Assembly: GCF_937890585.1 (NCBI RefSeq)
Contig: NZ_CALACG010000388.1
Span: 1-8,525 of the forward strand
Length of the DNA: 8,525 bases
Origin: an uncultured Campylobacter sp.
Lineage (GTDB): Bacteria > Campylobacterota > Campylobacteria > Campylobacterales > Campylobacteraceae
Reading direction: 5' to 3'
The notes beneath the pieces were generated by a model. The model made no database searches. It saw nothing but the letters and a program-made list of their open reading frames with translations, and had not been told where the DNA came from. Below are positions 1 through 5,295 of the stretch, piece after piece; the first letter of the stretch is position 1, and each line of letters opens with the position of its first letter. The position numbers and the translations under genes are program-made.

Positions 1-16
1 AAATAGGGGCAAAATT

Positions 17-388
17 ATGATATATGAAGATAAATTTATAAAAGTAGAGCGCGAAGAGAACGAGCTTCCGTGGGTGAAAATTTTTACCGCTAAGCCATAT
101 AGAGAGCTAAGCGAGTGCGATGAGGCGAGTAGGGCTAGGCTTTTTGAGGCGATGCTGGTGGCTGAAAAGGCTATGCTTGAGTTTTATAAACCGACTAAAA
201 TAAACATCGCAAGCTTTGGAAACTACGTGCCACACGTGCATATTCACGTAATTGCTAGATTTGAAAAGGATGCATTTTTCCCAGATAGCGTTTGGGCTAG
301 CCCAAAGAGAAAAAGCGAGCTTGTGCTGCCTAAATTTGACGGATTTGCTAAATTTTTAGAAGAAAAACTAAGGCTTAGTTTTGAATAA
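17..388 (+). CDS. HIT-family nucleotide-binding protein
   Basis: This is a 123-aa cytosolic protein of the histidine triad (HIT) superfamily, whose members hydrolyse or transfer nucleotidyl groups from substrates such as AMP-lysine, ApnA or ADP-sulfate. The signature is visible as HVHIHVIAR, with the triad at H73, H75 and H77; by analogy with HINT the middle histidine (H75) would be the nucleophile. It is preceded by the usual Asn/Gly-containing strand (NIASFGN, residues 63-69). The length is normal for a single-domain HIT protein. The ATG has a GGGG-containing RBS (positions 6-9) at 7-nt spacing. The stop codon lies inside the start of the next gene (8-nt overlap), so the two are probably co-transcribed. 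The physiological substrate cannot be told from sequence, and a promoter would lie upstream of the window. Confidence 0.9.
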   Translation: MIYEDKFIKVEREENELPWVKIFTAKPYRELSECDEASRARLFEAMLVAEKAMLEFYKPTKINIASFGNYVPHVHIHVIARFEKDAFFPDSVWASPKRKSELVLPKFDGFAKFLEEKLRLSFE

Positions 389-1268
389 ATATAAAAAATA
401 TCTAAACATCTACATTGCGCTTGCCGTTTTTGCCGTGATAGGCGGGCTTTTTTACTTTCTTTATAGCTCATATATGACTGAAAAAAAGCAAAACAATATG
501 CGCGTCTTTTTCGATCACCACATAAAGCAGCTCAACAAAAGTATTGACGACGCGAAATTTTCATCAATGGCGATCTCTATTTTGCTCGCTCAAAATGAGT
601 CGGTCCAAAACTGCTTTCTTGGTCAAGGCCGCGAAGAGTGCGTGAAAAATATCGAAAATTTGACCAAAACCCTTGGCGCAGCGTCGATGTATAACAACAT
701 CAAGCTTCATCTTTACGACAAGGATCTAAAAAGCTACGTAAGAAGCTGGGATCTAAACAGATATGGTGATATGAGCGCGAATTCTAGGTATTTAATCCAG
801 GAGTCAAGACGACAAAACAAGCCAATGGTCGGCATCGAGGCGTGGTATGCGGGGGTGCATATAAGGGCTGTTTCAAATGTGATGCATGAGGGTAAAAACA
901 TCGGTAGCATCGAGGTTTTGCTAAACTATGACTCACTTGGAAATTTTTATAAATCGCAAGGCATCGACCTTTTCGTACTCCTATCAAAAGATAAGATGCC
1001 AGCACACAAAAGTGCGCCGAGTGATCAAATTTTAAGTGATTATTACATCGAAAATTTAAGCAGTGCAAATTTAAATATAGTTGGAATTTTGCGTGATATC
1101 GACCTTAAAAAGTATGAATTTTACGTATATAAGACGCACTATTTTTGCGTTGTGCCGCTACTTGATGCTAGCAACACGCAGATAGGCTACTACGTCCTTC
1201 ACGTAAATACAGACGAAAAAGAGCGAAACATCTCACAAAACTACTTCGAATCAGAAGAGCTTTTTTAA
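381..1268 (+). CDS. Membrane-anchored Cache-type sensor protein without output domain
   Basis: This 295-aa protein has a short basic N-terminus, one transmembrane helix (about residues 9-30) and a long, presumably periplasmic domain (about 35-285). The domain resembles the double-Cache extracytoplasmic sensors of chemoreceptors and histidine kinases: a long N-terminal helix, then a sensing region around residues 105-185 (KLHLYD, SYVRSW, MVGIEAWYAGVHIRAVSNV, GSIEVLLNYDSL) and a second lobe ending in a strand near residue 273. This assignment rests on pattern, not a search. No second transmembrane segment, HAMP, MCP signalling, kinase or GGDEF region follows; the protein simply ends after a charged tail. 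The start is TTG at 381, supported by AAGG at 370-373 and by the need to keep the membrane anchor; it overlaps the HIT gene stop. It may act with a partner, or be a scavenging or ligand-binding anchor. Confidence 0.7.
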   Translation: MNKYKKYLNIYIALAVFAVIGGLFYFLYSSYMTEKKQNNMRVFFDHHIKQLNKSIDDAKFSSMAISILLAQNESVQNCFLGQGREECVKNIENLTKTLGAASMYNNIKLHLYDKDLKSYVRSWDLNRYGDMSANSRYLIQESRRQNKPMVGIEAWYAGVHIRAVSNVMHEGKNIGSIEVLLNYDSLGNFYKSQGIDLFVLLSKDKMPAHKSAPSDQILSDYYIENLSSANLNIVGILRDIDLKKYEFYVYKTHYFCVVPLLDASNTQIGYYVLHVNTDEKERNISQNYFESEELF

Positions 1269-1280
1269 ATTTATAAATTC

Positions 1281-1310
1281 TAGCAGGTTAGTGCTGCTAT
1301 AATTTGATTT
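1281..1310. terminator. Weak hairpin between convergent genes
   Basis: TAGCAG (1281-1286) can pair with CTGCTA (1294-1299) around a 7-nt loop. It sits in the 63-nt gap between the converging sensor gene and panB. AT-rich tracts flank it on both sides (ATAATTTGATTTT to the right, AAATTTATAAATT to the left), so it could act in both directions. The stem is short and there is no uninterrupted T-run, so this is only a candidate. Confidence 0.35.
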
Positions 1311-1331
1311 TAGATAGCAAGGCAGATAAAT

Positions 1332-2147
1332 TTAGCCATTATACGAAAACTCTTCGCTTGGGAAAATTTTGCTTTTTACTTCGCTAGCATAGCTTTGCAC
1401 GCCTTTTCGCACAAGGGTGGCTCCGTCAAGATAGCGCTTGACAAATTTTGGTTTAAAGTCCTCGAAAAAACCGAGCATATCAGACCATACAAGCACCTGT
1501 CCGTCTACGTCCGCCCCAGAGCCTATACCGATAACTGGCACACGAACCTGCCTTGTTATCTCGCTTGCTACGTTGCTAAGCGTGCCCTCAAGCAGTATGC
1601 TAAACGCGCCAGCTTGCTCAAACGCCAAAGCCTCATCAACCAGCCTTTTTGCCTCAAGCTCGCTTCTACCTTTTATCTTGTATCCGCCTTCAAATTTAAA
1701 AAACTGCGGCTTTAGTCCGATGTGGGCTGTCACGTTTATGCCCTCTTCGCAGAGGCGTTTTACTAAATTTACCTGATGCATGCCAACTTCAAGCTTCACC
1801 GCATCGGCATTTGTCTGCTTGAAAAATTTCATAGCATTTTTTATAGCTTGCTTTTCGTTTGTGTAGCTGCCAAATGGCATATCAGCTAGGATAAAGGTCT
1901 TTTTAGCTCCGGCACAAACAGCCTTTGTGTGATAAAGCATGGTGCTCATATCAGCACTTAGTGTGCTCTCTTTCATATTAAAACTCATATTTAGACTATC
2001 GCCGACAAGGATAACATCAGCGTAGTCATCAAAAATTTTAGCAAAAAGCGCATCGTAGGCGGTTATCATCACGATAGGCTCGACGCCTTTTTTATTTTTT
2101 ATATCATTTATAGTGAGTTTTTTCTTTGCGATTTTTTCATCTTTCAT
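1332..2147 (-). CDS. panB: 3-methyl-2-oxobutanoate hydroxymethyltransferase (ketopantoate synthase)
   Basis: PanB transfers a hydroxymethyl group from 5,10-methylenetetrahydrofolate to alpha-ketoisovalerate, giving ketopantoate, the first committed step of pantothenate and CoA synthesis in the cytosol. With the start chosen here the protein is 271 aa, close to the 264 aa of E. coli PanB. Family motifs are intact: MITAYDALFAKIFD (27-40), ILVGDSLNM with metal ligand D50, LADMPFGSY with D89, KLEVG with E120, the catalytic-acid region LLEGTLS (E187), and PVIGIGSG (204-211). The open frame extends 27 codons further upstream to 2228, but that part would overlap the divergent Hpt gene and promoter and does not resemble PanB; the ATG at 2147 has GGA about 8 nt upstream. 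No panC or panD adjoins it, so panB is transcribed alone here. Confidence 0.95.
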   Translation of the reverse strand: MKDEKIAKKKLTINDIKNKKGVEPIVMITAYDALFAKIFDDYADVILVGDSLNMSFNMKESTLSADMSTMLYHTKAVCAGAKKTFILADMPFGSYTNEKQAIKNAMKFFKQTNADAVKLEVGMHQVNLVKRLCEEGINVTAHIGLKPQFFKFEGGYKIKGRSELEAKRLVDEALAFEQAGAFSILLEGTLSNVASEITRQVRVPVIGIGSGADVDGQVLVWSDMLGFFEDFKPKFVKRYLDGATLVRKGVQSYASEVKSKIFPSEEFSYNG

Positions 2148-2182
2148 GGCTAAGTCCGGTAAAATTTGTGATAATGCTAACA

Positions 2183-2188
2183 ATTTTA
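2183..2188 (-). promoter_or_regulatory. Candidate -10 box for panB
   Basis: On the minus strand the sequence reads TGATAAAAT, an extended -10 (TG-N-TAAAAT), about 35 nt before the panB ATG at 2147. Transcription would begin near 2176, leaving a leader of under 30 nt. There is no recognisable -35 box, as is usual for Campylobacter sigma-70 promoters. It lies back to back with the Hpt promoter. Confidence 0.4.
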
Positions 2189-2197
2189 TCAAAATTT

Positions 2198-2206
2198 TGC
2201 TACAAT
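2198..2206 (+). promoter_or_regulatory. Candidate extended -10 box for the Hpt gene
   Basis: TGCTACAAT matches an extended -10 (TG-N-TACAAT). Transcription would start near 2213, about 20 nt before the ATG at 2233 and just ahead of the AAGGA RBS at 2221-2225. The placement supports the shortened start chosen for that gene. Confidence 0.5.
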
Positions 2207-2232
2207 TACGCCAATTTCTTAAGGACATGAAA

Positions 2233-2637
2233 ATGGGTATATTAAAAAGGCTTGAAGTCGATTATTCTTATGATATAGTTGAGGAGTTTCTCTCCCACTA
2301 CACTTTGATGTGCGATTTACTAGAGCCTTTGATAATAAATTTAGGAATAGCTGATAAGTATAAGGAGAGCATTTTAGAGCTTTCTAGGATCTTTCACAAT
2401 ATCAAATCAGCAGCAGGTTTTATGCATCTTGACCCGATCTTGAAACTAACGACTTTAGCTGAAGAGGTCACTCAAGAGGCTAGAAGCTTAAAAGGTCCAG
2501 CAAATGATAAATTTATAGATTGGTTGCTGCTTATTAGCGATCAGTTTCATAAATACAAAGGCGACGTCGAGAAAGACCTAGAGTATTTTAGCGTCCTTGA
2601 GCCAAAGATCATTGACGTACCTGCAAAGCTTGACTAA
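2233..2637 (+). CDS. Stand-alone histidine phosphotransfer (Hpt) domain protein
   Basis: This is a 134-aa, all-helical, soluble protein built around the Hpt motif FHNIKSAAGF, in which H55 is the predicted phospho-accepting histidine, followed by the expected second helix (LDPILKLTTLAEEVTQEA). Hpt domains relay phosphate between receiver domains, as the P1 domain of CheA does, but here there is no kinase, receiver or CheW-like region. The start is set at the ATG at 2233, because AAGGA at 2221-2225 stands 7 nt before it and a -10 box lies at 2198-2206. An ATG two codons earlier is too close to the RBS, and a longer open frame back to 2113 would run through the promoter into panB. Its stop lies 30 nt before ssrA. 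The partner kinase and response regulator are not in the window. Confidence 0.8.
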   Translation: MGILKRLEVDYSYDIVEEFLSHYTLMCDLLEPLIINLGIADKYKESILELSRIFHNIKSAAGFMHLDPILKLTTLAEEVTQEARSLKGPANDKFIDWLLLISDQFHKYKGDVEKDLEYFSVLEPKIIDVPAKLD

Positions 2638-2667
2638 ACAATCCAACTAAACCATTTCATTTTTTAT

Positions 2668-3026
2668 GGGAGCGACTTGGCTTCGACAGGAGCAGAGTGT
2701 GTACGGTGGCACGTCGCTTTGAGCAAAGCGTAAAAAGCTCAAATTAAATTTAAACGCAAACAACGTTAATTTCGTTCCTGCTTACGCTAAAGCTGCGTAA
2801 GTTCAGTTGAGCCTCGCTTTGTCTCATTCTAGCTAGGATGTAAGCGAGTAATTTAGCTAGAGTAGGCCAGCAAAGTGACTGCTTGCTAGCTGAAATTCAA
2901 GTCTTAGTCTAAATTTTGGTTTTGGAAAGTGAGCCTTTTTAGATGAAATTTTCACTTTTGCTAAGCGTGTAGAGGCTGTATGGATTTTGTTTTTGGACAG
3001 GGGTTCGATCCCCCTCGCTTCCACCA
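2668..3026 (+). ncRNA. ssrA: tmRNA (one-piece transfer-messenger RNA)
   Basis: tmRNA, with SmpB, rescues stalled ribosomes and tags the unfinished protein for proteolysis. The 5' end GGGAGCG pairs with CGCTTCC near the 3' end to form the acceptor stem, followed by ACCA encoded in the gene. The characteristic 5' block ACTTGGCTTCGACAGG and the T-arm GGGGTTCGATCCCCC are present. The mRNA-like part reads GCA at 2756 to TAA at 2800 and encodes ANNVNFVPAYAKAA, ending in the AKAA-type degron and close to the C. jejuni tag as remembered. The length of 359 nt is normal. No convincing hairpin terminator follows within 100 nt, so read-through into the downstream cassette is possible. The 3' end of ssrA is a known integration target for genomic islands. 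Confidence 0.97.
2756..2800 (+). other. tmRNA proteolysis-tag reading frame
   Basis: This is the resume codon GCA followed by AAC AAC GTT AAT TTC GTT CCT GCT TAC GCT AAA GCT GCG and TAA. It encodes the tag ANNVNFVPAYAKAA, which the ribosome adds after switching templates. The start of the frame follows from the conserved tmRNA layout and from the AN...AA pattern of the peptide. Confidence 0.93.
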
Positions 3027-3052
3027 TTTCACTTTAAATTTCTATTTTATTC

Positions 3053-3108
3053 TATAATTCAAATATTATTTTAAATTTTGCTTATTTTTAAAAAATATAA
3101 ATTACAAT
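3053..3108 (+). promoter_or_regulatory. Candidate promoter region of the small-gene/kinase cassette
   Basis: The 106-nt spacer between ssrA and the next gene is extremely AT-rich. It holds two possible -10 boxes: a perfect TATAAT at 3053-3058, and TACAAT at 3103-3108, which would give a leader of under 20 nt before the ATG at 3133. Neither has a clear -35. I cannot choose between them, and read-through from ssrA is a third option. Confidence 0.35.
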
Positions 3109-3132
3109 ATTTAAAAAACAAAGGAGGCTTAT

Positions 3133-3294
3133 ATGGCAAATAGTTTTGAATATATTTGTGATTTTAATGATGACTTTGAACATCAAAGGCATCTAACTAC
3201 TTTCTCAAGCGCCTTTAGAAGACTGCGTAAAAGAAAAGGATTAGATAACTCCAAAGAGCAAACTAAAAAGCAAGTTGAAAGCAAGGGGGAATAA
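3133..3294 (+). CDS. Small hypothetical protein (53 aa), first gene of the cassette
   Basis: This short frame (53 codons plus TAA) starts at an ATG with a near-perfect RBS, AAGGAGG at 3121-3127, 5 nt away, which is strong evidence of translation. The product is soluble. An acidic, aromatic N-terminal third (FEYICDFNDDFE) is followed by a very basic stretch (FRRLRKRKG, residues 28-36) and a polar, lysine-rich tail. There is no signal peptide, transmembrane segment or recognisable helix-turn-helix. I do not recognise the family. It ends 2 nt before the next ATG, so the two are almost certainly co-translated. The basic patch could bind nucleic acid or an acidic partner, possibly the acidic 61-aa neighbour, but that is speculation. 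Confidence 0.7.
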   Translation: MANSFEYICDFNDDFEHQRHLTTFSSAFRRLRKRKGLDNSKEQTKKQVESKGE

Positions 3295-3296
3295 AA

Positions 3297-3482
3297 ATGC
3301 AAAAAGAAGTAAAACAACTGGAAGATAAGAGCGATAAAGTTACTTTTGTTACTGACTTCGAGGGCGAAGAATTTTGCGTTATTAAAATTCCGCCTGCTCT
3401 TGGTTTAAAGCCTGAAATTGTAAAAATAGTTGATTATGAAGAGTTAGAAAAAGAGTTAAATAAAGAAAAGGAGCAAAAATGA
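3297..3482 (+). CDS. Small hypothetical protein (61 aa), second gene of the cassette
   Basis: This is a 61-aa soluble protein of unknown family. It has a charged N-terminus, a central part that looks like beta strands (VTFVTDFEGEEFCVIKIPP, about residues 15-33), a short linker with PEIVKIVDYEEL, and a Glu/Lys-rich helical tail. It is shorter than HipB and does not look like an Xre helix-turn-helix protein. Translation is supported by AAGGGGGA at 3284-3291 before the ATG and by tight packing: 2 nt after the previous stop and a 4-nt ATGA overlap with the following gene. Given its place ahead of a HipA-like kinase it could be an accessory or antitoxin-like partner, but nothing in the sequence proves that. 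Confidence 0.7.
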   Translation: MQKEVKQLEDKSDKVTFVTDFEGEEFCVIKIPPALGLKPEIVKIVDYEELEKELNKEKEQK

Positions 3483-3929
3483 AAATTAAAGTATTAGTTA
3501 TAGCGTTAGTTTTAAGTGCTTTCTCTTTGAGTGCTTTTGCTAAAGTAGATTGCTCTGACCCTAAAAATAGACCTCGCAGCATAGGTGGAGTATTGAGGGG
3601 AAAAAAAAGAGTGTTATTTAACCGCCGAGCAAGCTAAACGTGATTTAGATTTAACTATCGGACGTAACCCAGTTACTGGAAAAGTAACCTCACGTGCAAA
3701 TTTGGCTGGTGGAGATAATGCCACTATGCGCTTAGAAAACGCTCAAATGAACTATGGTAGAAAAAAGGCTGAACTCGAAGAGGCGGAAGAGCTTTATCAA
3801 AGTAATCCTAGCACCAAAAATTCTAACCGCCTTGATAAAGCTCGTAAAGCCTTTAAAAAAGCGCAGCTTGATCTTGAAGCGGCAGAAGAGATAAAAGAGA
3901 AAGCAGATATGAGAAAGGCAAAAGAGTAG
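3479..3929 (+). pseudogene. Sec-exported coiled-coil protein, split by a one-base frameshift
   Basis: The gene starts at ATG 3479, with AAGGAG at 3468-3473 (5-nt spacing), overlapping the previous stop as ATGA. The N-terminus is a clear Sec signal peptide: Lys, then a hydrophobic core of about 14 residues, then SLSAFA with likely cleavage after A21; there is no lipobox. In this frame translation stops at 3635-3637 (52 aa). Dropping one base in GGGGAAAAAAAA (3597-3608) joins it to the next frame, giving 149 aa. That frame continues with ECYLTAEQAKRD, a Gly/Asn-rich linker, and a long charged helix (about residues 85-149) with heptad-like Glu/Lys/Ala content, to the TAG at 3927-3929. Mature C25 and the Cys just after the shift could form a disulfide. 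The family is unknown. The shift may be mutation, phase variation, slippage or sequencing error. Confidence 0.65.
3597..3608 (+). repeat. Homopolymer tract G4A8 at the frameshift site
   Basis: GGGG followed by eight A residues lies inside the exported-protein gene, exactly where the frame breaks. The upstream frame cannot have shifted before 3594-3596, because the restored frame carries a TGA there, and must shift before the stop at 3635. This narrows the site to a window dominated by the tract. Seven A residues instead of eight, or three G instead of four, would restore one continuous gene. Confidence 0.75.
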
Positions 3930-3936
3930 AAAAATA

Positions 3937-5172
3937 ATGTTTTATCATTTAAAAAATAAAGACAAAACTATTTTAGAATTTAGTATTAATGCCAAAGAAT
4001 ACGACGATATAGGCGGCAAAAATTTCAAATATGAAGTTGTAAATATCGCAATAAAAGACGCTTCGTATTTGCCTAAAACTATTGATATAAACGATTTAAA
4101 TAACTCTTTAAAATCCTGGATAGAAAATAGAAGAATACCGAATAATAGACGTTTTGTAGAAAAGGTTGTTGCTTCTTATAGTTTAGATGAGAAGCGTAGT
4201 CTTATGGACTATATCGACGTATCATTTGGGCTTAGTTTAAATGATACGTTTTGGGTTACTCCAGCTATCGATGACTATAAATGGAAAAACTATAATCTTT
4301 ACGATAATAAATTTGACGAGGCTTTGTCTTTAGTTGCCTTTAGTGGTATGAGCCATAAAGTAAGTGGCTTTACATCTTCGCCTGAATACACAACTAACGG
4401 AATGCTTAAGAAGTGCTGGTATAGAGAGTGGGACGGAATTTATCTATATAAAGGCTCTAGTAAAGCTTACGCAAATAATGGTAAAGAGGCTTACGCAGAA
4501 TTTTATATGGCTCAAGTAGCGCAAGCTTTAGGCTTTGAGTGTATAAAATACGACTTACAAAAATTTCACAATGAACTGATAAGCTCGTGCAAAATTTTTA
4601 CAAGCCAAAATGAGGGTTACGTGCCTATGGGTAACTTTTTTAAAAGAGGCGAGCTTTCGGTTGAGAATAGAAATATGAAAATTGCTGCGATATATGGAGA
4701 GGATAAATTAAGAGATTTACTCGTATTTGACGCACTTATTTATAATACCGATAGGCACTTGGGTAACTTTGGTATGATTGTAGATAACGACACTGGTATG
4801 CCATTAAGAGCAGCACCGATATTTGATAACGGCTTATCGATGATTAACTTCTTAACTCAAGATGAATTAAAAGATATTGATACTGCATTGAGCGATAAAA
4901 TTTCTCACTTTGATTATGGATTTAACGAACAACTAAAGCGTTTTGTATGTGATAGACACTTAGAGGGCCTAGAAAAGCTTAGTAAATTTGAATTTAGAAA
5001 GCACGCTAAATTTAACTTAAGTGACGAGTGGCTAGAGCCGATACAAAAGCATATACAAGATAGAGCAAAGCTAGCTATAAAATTTTGCAATGAAAATAAA
5101 GACGAGCAAAAGAGCGAGCAGGCGGAGCAAATTTTAAATAGGCAGGCAGTAAGAAAGTGCTTCAAAGGATAA
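3937..5172 (+). CDS. HipA/CtkA-like serine/threonine protein kinase
   Basis: This is a 411-aa soluble protein with a HipA-type kinase fold over about residues 135-385. Visible elements are a Gly-loop-like segment (SPEYTTNGMLKKCW, 148-161), the probable ATP-binding lysine in IYLYKGS (K172), the helix-C glutamate region (EAYAEFYMAQVAQALG, 184-199), the catalytic loop NTDRHLGNFG (D272, N277), and the metal-binding aspartate in PIFDNGLSM (D297). All key residues are present, so it should be active. HipA phosphorylates GltX; H. pylori CtkA is a related exported kinase. About 130 N-terminal residues (with SLNDTFWVTP and WKNYNLYDNKFDEALSLVAFSG) do not look like the classical HipA N-terminal domain. 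The gene begins 7 nt after the exported-protein gene with a weak RBS, which suggests translational coupling. No HipB is present. Codon use looks more AT-rich than in the flanking core genes. Confidence 0.85.
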   Translation: MFYHLKNKDKTILEFSINAKEYDDIGGKNFKYEVVNIAIKDASYLPKTIDINDLNNSLKSWIENRRIPNNRRFVEKVVASYSLDEKRSLMDYIDVSFGLSLNDTFWVTPAIDDYKWKNYNLYDNKFDEALSLVAFSGMSHKVSGFTSSPEYTTNGMLKKCWYREWDGIYLYKGSSKAYANNGKEAYAEFYMAQVAQALGFECIKYDLQKFHNELISSCKIFTSQNEGYVPMGNFFKRGELSVENRNMKIAAIYGEDKLRDLLVFDALIYNTDRHLGNFGMIVDNDTGMPLRAAPIFDNGLSMINFLTQDELKDIDTALSDKISHFDYGFNEQLKRFVCDRHLEGLEKLSKFEFRKHAKFNLSDEWLEPIQKHIQDRAKLAIKFCNENKDEQKSEQAEQILNRQAVRKCFKG

Positions 5173-5243
5173 ATGAAACTACTTTTTTGATAAAAATAGC
5201 AGAGCGAGAACTCTTCGTGGATAGCGAGGGGAATTTTAGATAA
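5142..5243 (+). other. Possible 3' remnant of a coding sequence
   Basis: In a frame different from the kinase, an open stretch from 5142 ends at TAA 5241-5243. The part beyond the kinase stop reads like a protein C-terminus (LIKIAERELFVDSEGNFR). Its codons (CTC, TTC, GTG, GGG) look more like the core genes of this genome than those of the kinase. It has no start codon or RBS of its own. It may be the tail of a gene cut by arrival of the cassette, but it is too short to be sure. Confidence 0.2.
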
Positions 5244-5264
5244 GCTAACTACAAAAGCTTTGCT

Positions 5265-5295
5265 AGCCAGTTAAATTTAACTTGGCTGGTTTTTT
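5265..5295 (+). terminator. Rho-independent terminator after the kinase gene
   Basis: AGCCA (5265-5269) pairs with TGGCT (5283-5287), and the stem continues through the palindrome GTTAAATTTAAC with one bulged T. It is followed by GG and six T residues (5290-5295). Its orientation terminates plus-strand transcription from the cassette. It also sits just beyond the sppA stop codon (5294-5296), where on the minus strand the T-run is poorer, so termination of sppA there is less certain. Confidence 0.75.

Noticed and set aside
784..1068. Minus-strand 94-codon open frame inside the Cache gene
   Set aside because: It is antisense to a gene with a clear membrane anchor, RBS and domain pattern; its own sequence is Cys/His-rich shadow translation.
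1395..1776. Plus-strand open frames of 106 and 112 codons
   Set aside because: They lie opposite panB, whose motifs are unambiguous, and have no RBS or recognisable protein features.
2113..2232. Longer upstream start for the Hpt protein, and matching longer start for panB up to 2228
   Set aside because: The two extensions overlap each other through the shared promoter region, lack family-like sequence, and have poorer RBSs than the starts chosen at 2233 and 2147.
3061..3112. AAATATT/AATATTT inverted repeat downstream of ssrA as a tmRNA terminator
   Set aside because: It is an A/T-only arm pair 38 nt apart in very AT-rich DNA; such matches are expected by chance and would form an unstable hairpin.
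3702..3929. Independent gene starting at TTG 3702
   Set aside because: No RBS precedes it, and coding-like sequence in the same frame extends back to the G4A8 tract, so it is better read as the second half of the frameshifted gene.
5223..5231. AGCGAGGGG, the reverse complement of CCCCTCGCT at the ssrA 3' end (3011-3019), as a possible attachment site
   Set aside because: Only nine bases and in inverted orientation; an att duplicate of ssrA should be a longer direct repeat. Probably chance.
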